A stretch of 64,000 bases of DNA from positions 124,001-188,000 of the forward strand of contig JAJGOT010000003.1 of the NCBI GenBank assembly GCA_022457155.1. The letters run 5' to 3'. This document shows positions 1 through 10,528 of the stretch, piece by piece; within the stretch, counting starts at the first letter, position 1, and the number at the start of each line of letters is the position of its first letter. Both the position numbers and the translations under genes were made by a program. The DNA comes from Cladopsammia gracilis. Lineage: Eukaryota > Cnidaria > Anthozoa > Scleractinia > Dendrophylliidae. Below the pieces are notes generated by a model. That model did no database searches and was not told the origin of the DNA. It saw nothing but the letters and a program-made list of their open reading frames with translations.

Positions 1-318
1 AGCAAAATACAATAATCGCTTTGAGTTATAGCGTTTTAAAGCTGATTCGGACGTTCGAATTAAGACGTCGTAAAAAATTCGATAATTCACTTTATTACCA
101 AATGGTTTCCATATTTAGATAGCCAGCTCTATAAGCTTTAATGTTATATCTGGGTTTAGGTATATTAAGTGTAATTTTAAGACGCTAGAGCTGTTATACT
201 GAAGACACCCCCGAAGGTACACTGTATTCTGTAACCTTAAATGAAACTAACTGGCCCAGAAAAACATAACCGAAACGAGCGCACCCTGTCCACAGCCCAT
301 CGTACTATAAATCATTAC

Positions 319-387
319 CTTTAAAAAGCTTTATCTCGGAGTCTTTGTTCTTCTCGTCACTGAACAAGTTATTTGACTTCTTGATTC
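319..387 (-). CDS. Modular gene, IKLFK half-module
   Basis: A 69-nt phase 1-1 exon (acceptor GTCGGAACAG, donor AAAG|GTAATG). It encodes GIKKSNNLFSDEKNKDSE then IKLFK, matching the second half of the exon at 2839-2982. Another exon must follow to the left, outside the window or unseen. Confidence 0.5.
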
Positions 388-3300
388 CTGTTCCGACAAG
401 CATAAAGACATTACACTTTATAATTCAGTCAAAAAAGCTTCACGGACATATGTGCAGCCGCTTGAAGTACGTTGATATCAACGACATACGGACACTCGTA
501 GGAAGCAGTCATTATTTAGCGCGGGTGGCGGGGGTGCGTGGTGGGGGGATGTTGATCAATTTATTTCTGTTCTCTTTCCGTGTCATCTAACTTATTATCT
601 TCCCCTAGGCTAGGAGCGATAGGAGCGATAGGAGCGATATTGCTTTAGGACTTCCCCTGTTGTGCTTCATTTCGGATTTTCAGTATGCAGCGCTAAGGGC
701 CAAGTCACAAAATTATATTTGAACATCGAAAGGAAGATATAAAGTGAATTCTTAGAGGTAAACCAAAACCAAACCATTTTTTATCGAGTTTCTAATGTCG
801 CGGGGAAGACCTTGAAAAGTGTATTCTAAAGCCTGGTTTCCATATAATCGCAACGATCGCAACGATCGCAGCGATCGCAGAAAAAAGTGTTGTGCGACCC
901 TTGCGATCATATGGAAACCAAAACGTTGCGATCCTTGCAATCGTTGCGATTGCGATCGCAATCGCAACAATCGCAACGTCTTGGTTTCCGTATGATCGCA
1001 AGGGTCGCAAGAATCGCAGCGATCGGCGATCGTAACGATCGCTGCGATCGTTGCGATCGTTGCGATCGTTGCGATCGCGATTATATGGAAAACAGGCTTA
1101 AATATTTCAAGTTGCAATGCATTTTAATCCTGGCCATCTGCAGCACAAGACCATGACACTTAATTATAGTTTTAAAGCACTGATATGGTAGTAGTTAACG
1201 AAACTGGACCATTATTTATAGGTCTCCTTTGATTTAAATACGTCTTTTGGCTTTTCAAACTTATACTAACAGTAACTATTAATGGTGACACAGCCCCTTT
1301 AAGTATTCGTTTCTTCCCTCGGTTACTATTATGAAACACTTACCCAGTCTATCAGATTGTTGTTCATGTTCCTTGATTGGCAAAAAATCGTCAAATGGCG
1401 ATGGCTGTGGCTCGAAATAATCATCAGCTGTAAAAAAATAATTCACCAAAATTCAACAATTGCTCATAAAATTTGCAATCTTTACTTTAGCGTGGATAGG
1501 CTGATTCAGCCTGATGGTACGAGTACTGCTTATTAAATAAACGAAAGAAAAATAATGTGATCTTGATTTTTATATATTTTTACTTCTAATAAGTGCTCGT
1601 ACTGTGTCAGGTGTGTATTAAGGGGGCAATGTCAACACTTTTAGTTATGAAAGGGCTCTAAGAGCCATCTCGTGAATACGAACAACGTAAGGTTAAGTCC
1701 ACAGTTCGGTTTTAATTTAATTTCTATACTGAGTTTGAAGTCAAAATATCGAAGAGTAAAACAGATTTAAAACGACCAAAACATCTTAGCGTGACATAAA
1801 TATGCTTTGTGTGAAACGAGACTGTCTAGACAACTGGATGACGTAACTACACTGGGGAATAAAAAAGGTTAACAACAGCAATCATCTTTTAACACGTAAT
1901 ACACTGAGGAACTAAAAATGTTAACAGATGGTGGAACGAGTGAAAATTTGCATATCTGTCTCCTTATACCATACCTCGTTCAACACTACGCGTATTCACG
2001 AGATAAAAACACATTTGTATCCACGAAAAATTATACGGGTCTGATTTTGCTAAAAATTGGCCAATTTTAACAAGTTCTCCAAGTATCTTGTCAAAAACGG
2101 ATTATGATTTATCGACGAGGGCCTTCGACAAATTACTTGAGATTTTTTATTCTTCGAATTGTTTGTGTGAGTTAAGGTATTTTGTCAAATATTTAGTGTA
2201 CCTGTATTTTGAATAAGCACAGCAAATTCCCCATGACAATGCCCTTTAACACAATTATTACAAAGGAACATGTACTACAAAGCATGATAAAGAAGCACTT
2301 GTAATGGACACACCAATATATGTACTATGACTTGATTAATGAAACTGTAAATACCTTTGAAAAGTTTGAACTCTAATTCTCCGTTATCGAGCACGTTCCC
2401 CAGCCCATCATGCTGCTCTGTAACTTCCTGGTTTGACAAGAAATCGTCAAATGGGGATGACAGTGGCTCAAAGTAATCATCGGCTAAACAAGAATAAAGT
2501 GATAGTATATTAATAACAAATACTGACACAGCCAGCGCTTAGCTCCAGTTTCTAGCAGGAAGCAAGTAGGAGTATAGCTGAGTGCTGCTTCCCCAACCCC
2601 CCGTCCCCTCCCCCCCCCCCCCTCAATCCCATTGCCCCTTCCGATCCCGTATGGTTATGATATAGGATTTCATACGCGTGAGCGAAGAGACACCTCGTAA
2701 GGTGTCTTTCCTCATGCAGAAAGAACTGCAGAGGAGACGCAATAGGACATCAGCCAATAATTTCAGAGAAAAAGAAAGAGGACTTTGGTGTAGTGGTCGA
2801 TGATTATGTGGGCTAACATTTTTAGATGGTACTCATACCTTTAAATAGCTTTATCTCCGTTTTCTTTCCATCGATTTCTTGCAAGTCGTTATCTGGCTTC
2901 TCTTTGTTTCTCTCATCCTTGAGTACACCAAGCTGTTTTTCGGCATTTTTGTTTGGTAGGAAACCGTCGAAGTAATCATCGGCTTTACAAACACAACAAG
3001 AAAAAATAAAAGAATCAGAACGTACTCACAAAATCATCCACATTAATACTCAAATTATTTGTGTGGCTTCAGTGCACCGCAGTAATAATAAGTCGGCAAG
3101 TCATCATCATCTATCCTCTCTCCGCTCGTGGAGAATAAGGCCATTCTTCTCTCCTCCTCCAAGCTGTGCTGTCTCTGGCTGCAGTCTCCGCTTCTCTCCA
3201 AGTTCTAAATCCTAGCTGTGTCCTTTCGTTGTCAACTGTTCCTCCACCACGTCGCTCTTGGCCGTCCCCTACTACGCTTGCCTTCGGGTGCACATGTTAG

Positions 3301-6300
3301 TGCAATCTTGGGGTTCTTGTCGGGTGACGTTCTTAAAACATGACCTAACTATTTCTATCACCTATATGTCATGTACTTGTACTAGATCTTTTTTTAGTTC
3401 AGATCTTTGAGCAAGTGCCTAGTAAAAATAATTTGATATTGTGGATCTGAAATTATACGAGCTTACATCGATCGTATATTTTTATAACCTACCTTTAAAG
3501 ATGTTCACATCAGCGTCAGTATTTAAATCATCTTGAGTCTTGACAGCTGTTACAGTCTCGTTCATGGAACTCCATTCTTGTTCGAGTTGTTCTTTCACTT
3601 CTGTTAATCAAAACCACAGTCATTCATAGTTATAAGTTAGCATACGCAGGTTGAAAATTTTAATCAAAACTATTAAAGTTTAAACAAGTGGTCTCAACCG
3701 CGTATTAACAGGGGCCGGATTCACGAAGTCCTCCTAAGTTAAGGCATATCCTAAGTATTGTTTCTTAACAATAGCCTATTGTTGGAATGACAATACTTAA
3801 GGGATCGATAAGAGTTGTCTTAGCTTAGGAGGGCTTCGTAGTGAATAATGGTCATATCTTAGAATGTCGTCCATAGACTCAAAAATTAGAAACGCCTTGT
3901 ACAATATAATCAACAGCACGCTAGCACCACAGAAACTTACTGCGCGATAGTTTCCATTTGACTAGTCCCACTTCAGAGATTCATCCACATGTACAGGCTC
4001 AAACACATGTACAGCATAATAAACAGCACCACAGGAAAGCACTGCTCAGTAGCTCACACTCACTTGAATGGTCACATGGTAGGATTTTATTCGCAGACTC
4101 AAACAGCTAGAACCAACTTGTGCAGCATAATAAACAGCACCGCAGGTAAGCACTGCTCAGTAGCTTACATTGGAATGGTCACATGGTAGGATTTAATTCG
4201 CAGAATCAAAGTTAGAATCACCTTGTACAGCACAATTAATAGTACCACAGGAAGTACTGCTCAATAGCTTTCATTTGAATGGTCATACTTGAGAGATTCA
4301 TCCACAGTCTCAAACGTTAGAGCCATTTTTAGTTGTACAGTATAATTATCAGCAACACAACCTCAGAATTTTGTTCACAGAACTAAAGGTTAGAGCCATG
4401 ATACCCTACTTGATGTTAAAGGTTGAATCTTTTTAGGGCAGATAATAACTTACCAGCCCACTGTGCCTCCAGCTGATCGAGGACGTTCATATTCTCATTC
4501 AGTTCTTTTTCTAGCTTATTCGAATTCTAGAAAAAAGAACATTGAAACGTTAGAAGAAGTGGTGTCTGAGTTGAAGTACCAGGATTTACTCGGTAACAGT
4601 ATTTTTCTATAACAAGAGGCTCCAAGCAGCCTATACTCATGCGCATGCGTAAGAAAGTTTTATGATATATTTTAAACAAGATAAGAAGATGTCCGACATA
4701 GAGAAGAGTTACTTCTTTCATGCAGTCATCGTGTCTGCAAACTACGTTGTTTACTATTGAATGTTTTGTAAATGAAGGCTGTACCACAATGAAACCAGTG
4801 ATTCGTTTAAGTCTTATATATACCTGACGTGAACATTAGTAAAGTAAGTAGGGTTGTACAAGACGCTGTCGTGACACTTCTGTGACGCTGTTTTGCCGGA
4901 AATCACTAAACCGGAAGTGTAAAAGGCAAAGCTATGAACCGGAAATGCACAATTTAAAATATGCGTGCATAAATTTGCATGCAAAATCGTGACACGAAAA
5001 ATAAAAATAATAATAACAAGAAAAACGGAGCCGAAATCTTACCACATGCCGCTTCGCGCATGAGTAATTTACCTCTTCAAAACAAAAACCAAACTATTAC
5101 ACCTGGTCAATCTCAAAGAGGACAAATATAATGAGCCAATCTGAATTCAAAAAAGAATGGAAGGCTCCTATGAGCCAACTCGTGAATACGAAACGTTCGG
5201 ACCCTCCCCTCCCCTAAACGTTTTGCTCCACCGACCCGCACCCCTTGCGTTTAACACCGCACCCTCTCCTCCCTCCAACGCCCTCCCCACGTTCATAGCC
5301 GATCGCGCGATTGACTGATATTTTGTTTCACTGCTATAACGTGTGACTCGTTCAACACTTCGCGTATTCACGAGTTAAAGACACACAACAACGCGTTCCA
5401 CTGTTATAACGCGTTCCACTGCTATAACGCGTTCCACTGTTATAACGCGTTCCACTGTTATAACGCGTTCCACTGTTATAACGCGTTCCACTGTTATAAC
5501 GCGTTCCACTGCTATAACGCGTTCCACTGTTATAACGCGTTCCACTGCTATAACGTGTGACTCGTTCAACACTTCGCGTATTCACGAGTTAGACACACAA
5601 CAACGCGTTCCACTGTTATAACGCGTTCCACTGCTATAACGCGTTCCACTGTTATAACGCGTTCCACTGTTATAACGCGTTCCACTGTTATAACGCGTTC
5701 CACTGTTATAACGCGTTCCACTGCTATAACGTGTGACTCGTTCAACACTTCGCGTATTCACGAGTTAGACACACAACAACGCGCAACAGCCACATTCAGA
5801 GCGATGGCGAGAAGAAAAATAATTTGCACCCGCTGACGGAGGGAGAATCAGCACGAGAGAACCTTGATTTCCTTTCCTTTGAACTTGCTTCGTTATTCCG
5901 TTCACGATATTTGTTTTCTTGCGCACTATCTTTTTTTCGCTCCCCACAATCTGAACACCTGGAGCAGACTAATTATTATGGGAGTAAATTGCGAAATAAG
6001 GTTTAAAAAGCGTAACAGTCCAAAAAATTAATGACGAATTGGCTATTTTTCCCGATTTGTTTAGCAAAATAAAAGTGACTTTGGAAAATGTGACGACAGT
6101 GTGACGCAAATATTCGAATATTGTGTCATAATTGAAACGTGTTGTGCGCGCGCGCTTTCTTTCTGGTCACTCAGAACAAATAAAATTATTGTTGTTTAAG
6201 CATTTTTTTTTTCTTTTCATAGCACTCAACAAGGAACCCATGACTCAACTAAATAAAAAATATCTTGTTTAAGCACCAATCTGTATCTTTCTCACGTGAA

Positions 6301-6686
6301 CGCCGTCTCAATTGCAACTTGAAGAAAACAAGACACGGTAGACAACCAAATGCGATAAACTTGTGTTCCACCTTTGTTTGCTTTAGAAACTTACGTTGAA
6401 ATAAACTTTTTTCAAATGGAAACCAACGCCACTGAATTTAATACAGATAAGTTTTAAACAAAAGCAATAGTAAGGAAACACCCACCTTTTTTGCCACGCC
6501 CTGCGCTCCACGTGATACCTCAAGCGGTTCGTAGTCATTTGTAGGTAAGTCTGTAACCCACATTCCGTTAGGAAAAGCATTCCAATAAGCAGAACATGTT
6601 CGCGCACATTCATCTTCGCCTGCAATGTGATTAAACACATAGCTAAAAATTCCATTTGATGAGCTCGTTAAACGGGAAGCATCCAT
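319..6686 (-). CDS. Unrecognised modular-exon gene with repeated acidic ADDYFEP/IKLFK modules (3' end outside window)
   Basis: I do not recognise the family. Reading splice signals gives exons 6486-6686 (or from the acceptor at 6619), 4454-4526, 3493-3600, 2839-2982, 2355-2483, 1344-1427 and 319-387, all joining in one frame. The last five exons are 108, 144, 129, 84 and 69 nt, every one a multiple of three and phase 1 at both ends. Three begin with the module ADDYF(E/D)(P/G) and three end with KLFK or a variant, so the protein is a chain of related acidic units after a coiled-coil-like stretch (KLEKELNENMNVLDQLEAQW). No catalytic motif is visible. The 5' end is uncertain: one frame starts at an ATG at 6684-6686 and carries the Cys-rich stretch EDECARTC. 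Another frame of the same exon starts at 6611-6613 with a signal-peptide-like MNVREHVLLIGMLFLTECG, but joins the next exon only through a weak GTGTTT donor. The gene continues past the left edge. Confidence 0.5.
828..1100. repeat. Fold-back element packed with GATCGCAACGATCGCA
   Basis: Ends AAGCCTGGTTTCCATATAAT and TTATATGGAAAACAGGCTTA are inverted. Inside, TATGGAAACCAA / TTGGTTTCCGTATGATCGC form further inverted pairs, and GCGATCG/GATCGCAAC units fill the rest. It produces long but meaningless ORFs on both strands. A small cluster of AGGAGCGAT units lies at 611-639. Confidence 0.8.
1344..1427 (-). CDS. Modular gene, ADDYFEP half-module 3
   Basis: An 84-nt phase 1-1 exon (acceptor TTTTTACAG, donor CTGG|GTAAGTG). 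It encodes ADDYFEPQPSPFDDFLPI followed by a Gln-rich tail. It holds only the first half of the unit; the following exon supplies a second half. Confidence 0.6.
1655..2012. repeat. MITE-like element, CTCGTGAATACG inverted ends
   Basis: CTCGTGAATACG at 1669-1680 and CGTATTCACGAG at 1991-2002 are exact reverse complements, flanked by GGCTCTAAGAGCC on the left. The same ends define the copy at 5165-5375 and, as CCCGTGAATA, the element at 32075-34277. Confidence 0.7.
2355..2483 (-). CDS. Modular gene, ADDYFEP...FKLFK module 2
   Basis: A 129-nt phase 1-1 exon (acceptor CTTGTTTAG, donor AAAG|GTATTTAC). It starts ADDYFEPLSSPFDDFLSN and ends LEFKLFK; clearly paralogous to the exons at 2839-2982 and 1344-1427. 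Confidence 0.6.
2598..2620. repeat. Poly-C tract
   Basis: C-rich homopolymer run in the intron between the exons at 2355-2483 and 2839-2982. Confidence 0.9.
2839..2982 (-). CDS. Modular gene, ADDYF...IKLFK module 1
   Basis: A 144-nt phase 1-1 exon between acceptor TTTGTAAAG and donor AAAG|GTATGAGT. It starts ADDYFDGFLPNKNAEKQLG and ends TEIKLFK, carrying both the first and second half of the repeated unit. Confidence 0.6.
3493..3600 (-). CDS. Modular gene, exon ending NIFK
   Basis: Acceptor ATTAACAG and donor AAAG|GTAGG bound a 108-nt phase 1-1 exon encoding VKEQLEQEWSSMNETV, then an acidic segment ending VNIFK. The ending resembles the KLFK ending of the later modules. Confidence 0.55.
3715..3846. 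repeat. Fold-back element
   Basis: GGATTCACGAAGTCCTCCTA at the left is mirrored by TAGGAGGGCTTCGTAGTGAA at the right, with an inner pair AAGTATTGT / ACAATACTT. Confidence 0.7.
3905..4345. repeat. Tandem array of ~100-bp units
   Basis: About four degenerate units with CTTGTACAGCATAATAAACA, GCACCACAGGAAAGCACTGC and TCAGTAGCT-CA landmarks. Same family as 9400-9792 and the inverted copy at 13913-14050. Confidence 0.7.
4454..4526 (-). CDS. Modular gene, coiled-coil-like exon
   Basis: Bounded by acceptor TTTTTTCTAG and donor G|GTAAGT. It is 73 nt, starts in phase 0 and ends in phase 1; the other two frames hit stops at once. It encodes a charged, leucine-spaced segment beginning NSNKLEKELNEN. Confidence 0.55.
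5165..5790. repeat. MITE-like element with 18-bp satellite and higher-order pattern
   Basis: The left end CTCGTGAATACG is at 5179-5190 and the right end CGTATTCACGAG occurs three times (5363, 5577, 5753). Between the right ends are two runs of the 18-bp unit CGCGTTCCACTGYTATAA: nine copies then seven. The T/C variant order at one position is T,C,T,T,T,T,C in both runs, so a block of units plus the element end was duplicated as one. The ORFs across it are open only because 18 is a multiple of three. Confidence 0.85.
6486..6686 (-). CDS. Modular gene, candidate first coding exon
   Basis: The donor AAAAAAG|GTGGGT ends the exon at 6486 in phase 0, which matches the next exon. An acceptor-like TTGCAG ends at 6620, so the true exon may start at 6619 and be preceded by another exon; a 75-nt intron with a GTGAGA donor at 6694 would also keep the frame. 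The exon encodes EDECARTCSAYWNAF in the frame that fits downstream. The alternative frame gives a hydrophobic signal-like N terminus. Confidence 0.4.
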
Positions 6687-6849
6687 TTTCTCACAGTGCC
6701 AAAACAAGCGCTCAACACCAAACCGAAAAATTTTCCAGTGATCCTTTTGTTTATATGGCAACGCACAAGGCAACGGTTGTTCCGTCACTCGAACGTCACT
6801 GACAGAACGGCAGCGCGAAACCTGGGAGCTAAAAACTTTGCGTGCGAAA

Positions 6850-7077
6850 ATGGAAAGTTTTACGAAAGACTGGCTTGTTGAGCTGAATCATGGGACGAGA
6901 GGAGTACCTGCAAACTTCTTTGATCTCCTCAAATGTGTTTTTCAACAGCGTGAAAAAGGAGATTTTTCGAATGTATCTAATACAATCAAAGTATCTTATA
7001 CCAATTGCCGCGGACTTCCGCCGCTTTATCACTGTGTTGCAAGAAATCCTAGATATCTTACCATTGTTTCATCCTAG
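6850..7077 (+). CDS. Possible small ORF or first exon, divergent from the modular gene
   Basis: An ATG in a good context (AAAATGG) opens 75 codons beginning MESFTKDWLVELNHGTRG, about 165 bp from the candidate start of the minus-strand gene. That would allow a shared bidirectional promoter. No domain is recognised and chance cannot be excluded. Confidence 0.2.
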   Translation: MESFTKDWLVELNHGTRGVPANFFDLLKCVFQQREKGDFSNVSNTIKVSYTNCRGLPPLYHCVARNPRYLTIVSS

Positions 7078-7479
7078 AAAATTCTTAGAGGAATAAACCA
7101 TATAAATCCTTACTATAATTCCCCTAAGCCTCGCAGTGATGTCTTTTGTTTCAAGTTGAATTTTAATATATCGAAATTGTGCTATTTCGAAATTAAACTT
7201 GCGCGCGCAGTCATCGTGATACTTTGAGGAAACATTCATTTTTTACTATTGCAGTTTTCTTTTTGACAGCTTTTTTGGGGGAATAACTGGTTGAAATTAT
7301 AATATACAAAAACCATACCCCTAATGCATGTTTACGTCAGACTAGCTAATTTCACTTTCAAGCATCGATTTCGAAGGGAAACCTGTAACATTGTTATCAA
7401 TGTAATCTCAAAAGAGCTAAGCTAAAAAGAATAGCCACTCAAAAACAACGTGAAGTTGTCAAAGGATTGCATCCGTGTT

Positions 7480-7835
7480 TGTATTCTGCCCGCGGGGGTA
7501 CTCTGCAAAGTTTTGGGCGGGGGTGTGCCGCTGGAACTCTGAGACCCTTAACAGGCTATACTAGACCATTTTAGCTGCATTTTGCAATCCTATCTTAGAC
7601 CAAATTTTTGAACGCTTTCTTTGTTATTAGTTACAAGGGGTAAGTAAAAATGCCGTACTGCCCGCCGTACCGATTTTTCTGCTAGTAGACCTTGTCAAGA
7701 CTAAATTCTTCACGCAACTGATCAGTTTCGCGGAAAATCCTATTCTAGACCAAAATTCTGATTACTATACCCTATCCCAGACTAAACTGCCTGAAAACCA
7801 TTTTAATTCAGACGCAAGTTTTAATACAATTCAAT
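7480..7835. repeat. Repeat rich in CTAGACCAAA
   Basis: CCTATCTTAGACCAAA, CCTATTCTAGACCAAA and CCCTATCCCAGACTAAA recur at irregular spacing in an otherwise non-coding stretch. Looks like a decayed dispersed repeat. Confidence 0.4.
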
Positions 7836-7951
7836 AATTTTATTGACCTAAATTCCATGAAAGTGCGGATATTTTTTTACACCGTTTTGAACTAGAAGTT
7901 CTTGCACAATTAATATTTAATTGAACAGTATATTTTGTGCACGTGTATATT

Positions 7952-8206
7952 TAGAACGGTTATCAATTGAGTATGTAAAGTAATTTCCTGATTGGTTTTG
8001 CACTGCTATGCTTAAAAATTTCGCGCCGCTTAATCAACCAATCAAAAGTTAACCCAAAACAAATTGACTCACTCGCATCCGCGATTTCCCGCGCTTGTAA
8101 TTGTTGCGAGTTCTAATTGGTTCATTGGATTGTCTGTGTCTGTTGTGATTGGCCAGAGAAATTACTTTGGTTTGGTTTTACAACACTCAATTGAAAACTG
8201 CTCTTA
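7952..8206. repeat. MITE-like element, TCAATTGAGT ends (copy 1)
   Basis: Left GAACGGTTATCAATTGAGT is degraded; right ACACTCAATTGAAAACTGCT is intact. The interior shares GATTGGTTCATTGGATTGTC and the CCAATCA motifs with copies at 10547-11128 and 50774-51059. Confidence 0.65.
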
Positions 8207-9399
8207 CTAATATAAGTACTCGTTTATAGTTATTATATTGATATTTAAAACAAGGGATTGCAATTTAAGCTAATAATTAAATTATTGCCTGGTATACAAG
8301 CCTTACATAACCCGCAAATGCAGGCGAACTTTCGCGACCCTACTACAACCACACAACATCACTTTGGCAGTGAAGAAGTGCAAAATTGTCTCAACAATAA
8401 TTTACAATCTGATTATCTGGCCGGTATTGATGATTCCAATTATTCGATTCTCCAATAATAAATAGCACGAGGAAAGCAAAATAAATCCATGTATGTGGAG
8501 CTGAACATTTTCAATTGAATAATACGAAGGATTTATTACAATTCTTACAGGTAAAATTTTTTACACAAGATGTATTTGTCCTCAAAATTTCAGACATTTA
8601 TCAGTTAATATTCCAGTTGTGAAGTATGTTTCACATTAAAATTTCAAATAATTCCAATGGTACCAAAAATAATACTGTTCCCAAAATTTACAAAACGAGT
8701 TGCATGAATTTACATAGTGGTTAAATATGTTCACTCGTACTTTTAAAAATATATTCTTTTCCTCAAATTCTAAATGTTGGCTAGTATCCAGTGGCCTTTC
8801 CCACCTGGGGAATTCAGGTCATGCGTTTTTGGGATCAACCGCTTTCTAGAAGTACTTGGGTTTGTTACGCTTCTCATAACTTACAGACCCTGAACGCGGT
8901 CAACACGGTTCACAATTTTGCGTAATAATTATCATTAACATCATTTCCAACCAAAGTGATCTATTGGGAGAACTTAACCGAATCATCCAGAGCCTGATGT
9001 GCACGAGGCGGAAATGATTGGTCCCAATAAAACACGGCCCAATTTACCTTAGTTCTGTATTAATAGAATTCTATCTGGCTTTCTCTTTGACCAGGTTTTA
9101 TGATACGTTTCTTGACTTATTTCTATGTACTTCGATACATTATTTATACATTATTTCTACGTTCTACAATATGCAACAGACGTGAATTGAAAAATACATC
9201 GTCGGAAAATACACTGTAGTAGACAGTCTAACATTGAATATACTCTGTGTTGAAATGTGAAGCACGTCCCACGGTGTAGTTGAATTTTTACATTTTGAAG
9301 GGGCATACACACTCATCCCGCTTGGAGCAATTAACAAAAATTGAAAAAAACAAAACAAAACAAAACAACAACAACAACAAAAAAAGGACAACAACATTT

Positions 9400-9792
9400 C
9401 AATGGTCCCACTTGAGAATTTCATCCAGACTCAAAAGTTAGAATCACCTTGACGTGTACTGCACATTTAAACAATGCCACAGGATAATACTGTGCAGTTG
9501 CTTTCATTTGATTGAATTCACCATATAGGATTTCATCCACAGACTCAAAAGTTAGAACCACCTTGTACAGCACAATAAACAGTACCACAGGAAAGTACTG
9601 CTCGATAGCTTTCATTTGAATGGTCACACTTTAGGATTCCATCCACAGACTCAAAAGTTAGAACCACCTTGTACAGCACAGTTCATAAACAGAACTACAA
9701 AAGAGTACCGCTCAATAGCTTTCACTTGGCAGTCACATCGTAGCATTTCATCCACATACCCAAAAGTTAGAATTGGGCTCTGGGAGCGAAAG
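9400..9792. repeat. Tandem array of ~105-bp units
   Basis: GACTCAAAAGTTAGAA recurs at about 9428, 9543, 9647 and 9759, with CTTGTACAGCACAATAAACA and TACTGCTCAATAGCTTTCA between. The array ends in the element terminus CTCTGGGAGCGAAAGGGTAA. Confidence 0.75.
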
Positions 9793-10414
9793 GGTAAAAT
9801 TAAAGAACATAAAAAATAGCTGGCTAAAAGCAAAATAACAAATCCTAGTTTTTTAAAACGTACAACAACAGCCTAAAAATTACAAAATTCTATACAGTAA
9901 TAATTGCAAAATAAAGTAATACAAAAATAAGAGCTGTTGTTTCCTGGACTTCCGGTTAATGCATTGTTTCCTGTGGAATTAATGAAGGAAAAGAAATCAT
10001 TGTCAACAACAACAAAACAATAAGAATATGAAGGCGTAGATTACAGACTCGCAATTGACCAGCCCTGCACTTGGCATGAGTTGACTGGATGACTCAGTGG
10101 AGAGAGTATTGCACCACCACTAGTAATCGCAAGTGGGTTCTGGCCTGATTTTTTTGTCATTTTTTTGCAACCGTTTCAAATGATAAGATCACTGAGATAC
10201 AAATATTAGGGCGCGATTTTTTGGGACATATCCTGGCCATTCCAAAAACAGAATACCTCTAATTATTGCATCTACAGTGTATTCCTCTCTTAAAATATGA
10301 AAAGTAGTCACTACTTTGACTATATGCACACAGAAAAAATTTGACTTGCAGGAATGTAAACAACATAGTTATGTTCTGCTCCCCAAAAAAGTGCCCTCAG
10401 TGTAACAAACTTAC

Positions 10415-10528
10415 CATCATTGGTCTTCCTGTGGTTTCAATAGGCAGCAATAAAGTGCACACAGTACATAATAAAGACATAACTCCATAGACACCTAATG
10501 CCAAACGAAGTGAGACCCTGAGTAGCAC
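10415..10528 (-). CDS. SVOP: SVOP exon 15 (segment 12, C-terminal)
   Basis: 114 nt, phase 0-0. Encodes a hydrophobic helix and [13 protein letters not shown] canonical donor GTAAGT follows; if unused, translation ends six codons later at TGA. A repeat element starts only 18 bp upstream of the acceptor dinucleotide. Confidence 0.8.

Larger units (their letters stand above)
7080..10414. other. Intergenic region between the modular gene and SVOP
   Basis: Apart from the repeats at 7480-7835, 7952-8206 and 9400-9792, I see only AT-rich DNA. The missing SVOP terminal exon and 3' UTR may lie here; AATAAA-type signals on the minus strand occur near 7838 and 8530, but none is decisive. AACAAGGGATTGCAATTTAA at 8252-8271 recurs at 11893-11912, suggesting an old segmental duplication around the two MITE copies. 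Confidence 0.4.

Noticed and set aside
752..1156. Overlapping ORFs with CDRCDRCD or IATIATIA repeats on both strands
   Set aside because: Produced by the GATCGC fold-back element; simultaneous open frames on both strands are an effect of base composition.
5352..5748. Minus-strand ORFs with (N/S)SGTRY or VERVITVERVIA repeats
   Set aside because: They only translate the 18-bp satellite, which cannot accumulate stops when the unit is open; all frames look equally repetitive and there is no start context or conservation evidence.
8258..8458. 66-codon plus-strand ORF
   Set aside because: Begins at a non-ATG codon in sequence shared with 11893-11912 and shows no known motif; not enough to call a gene.
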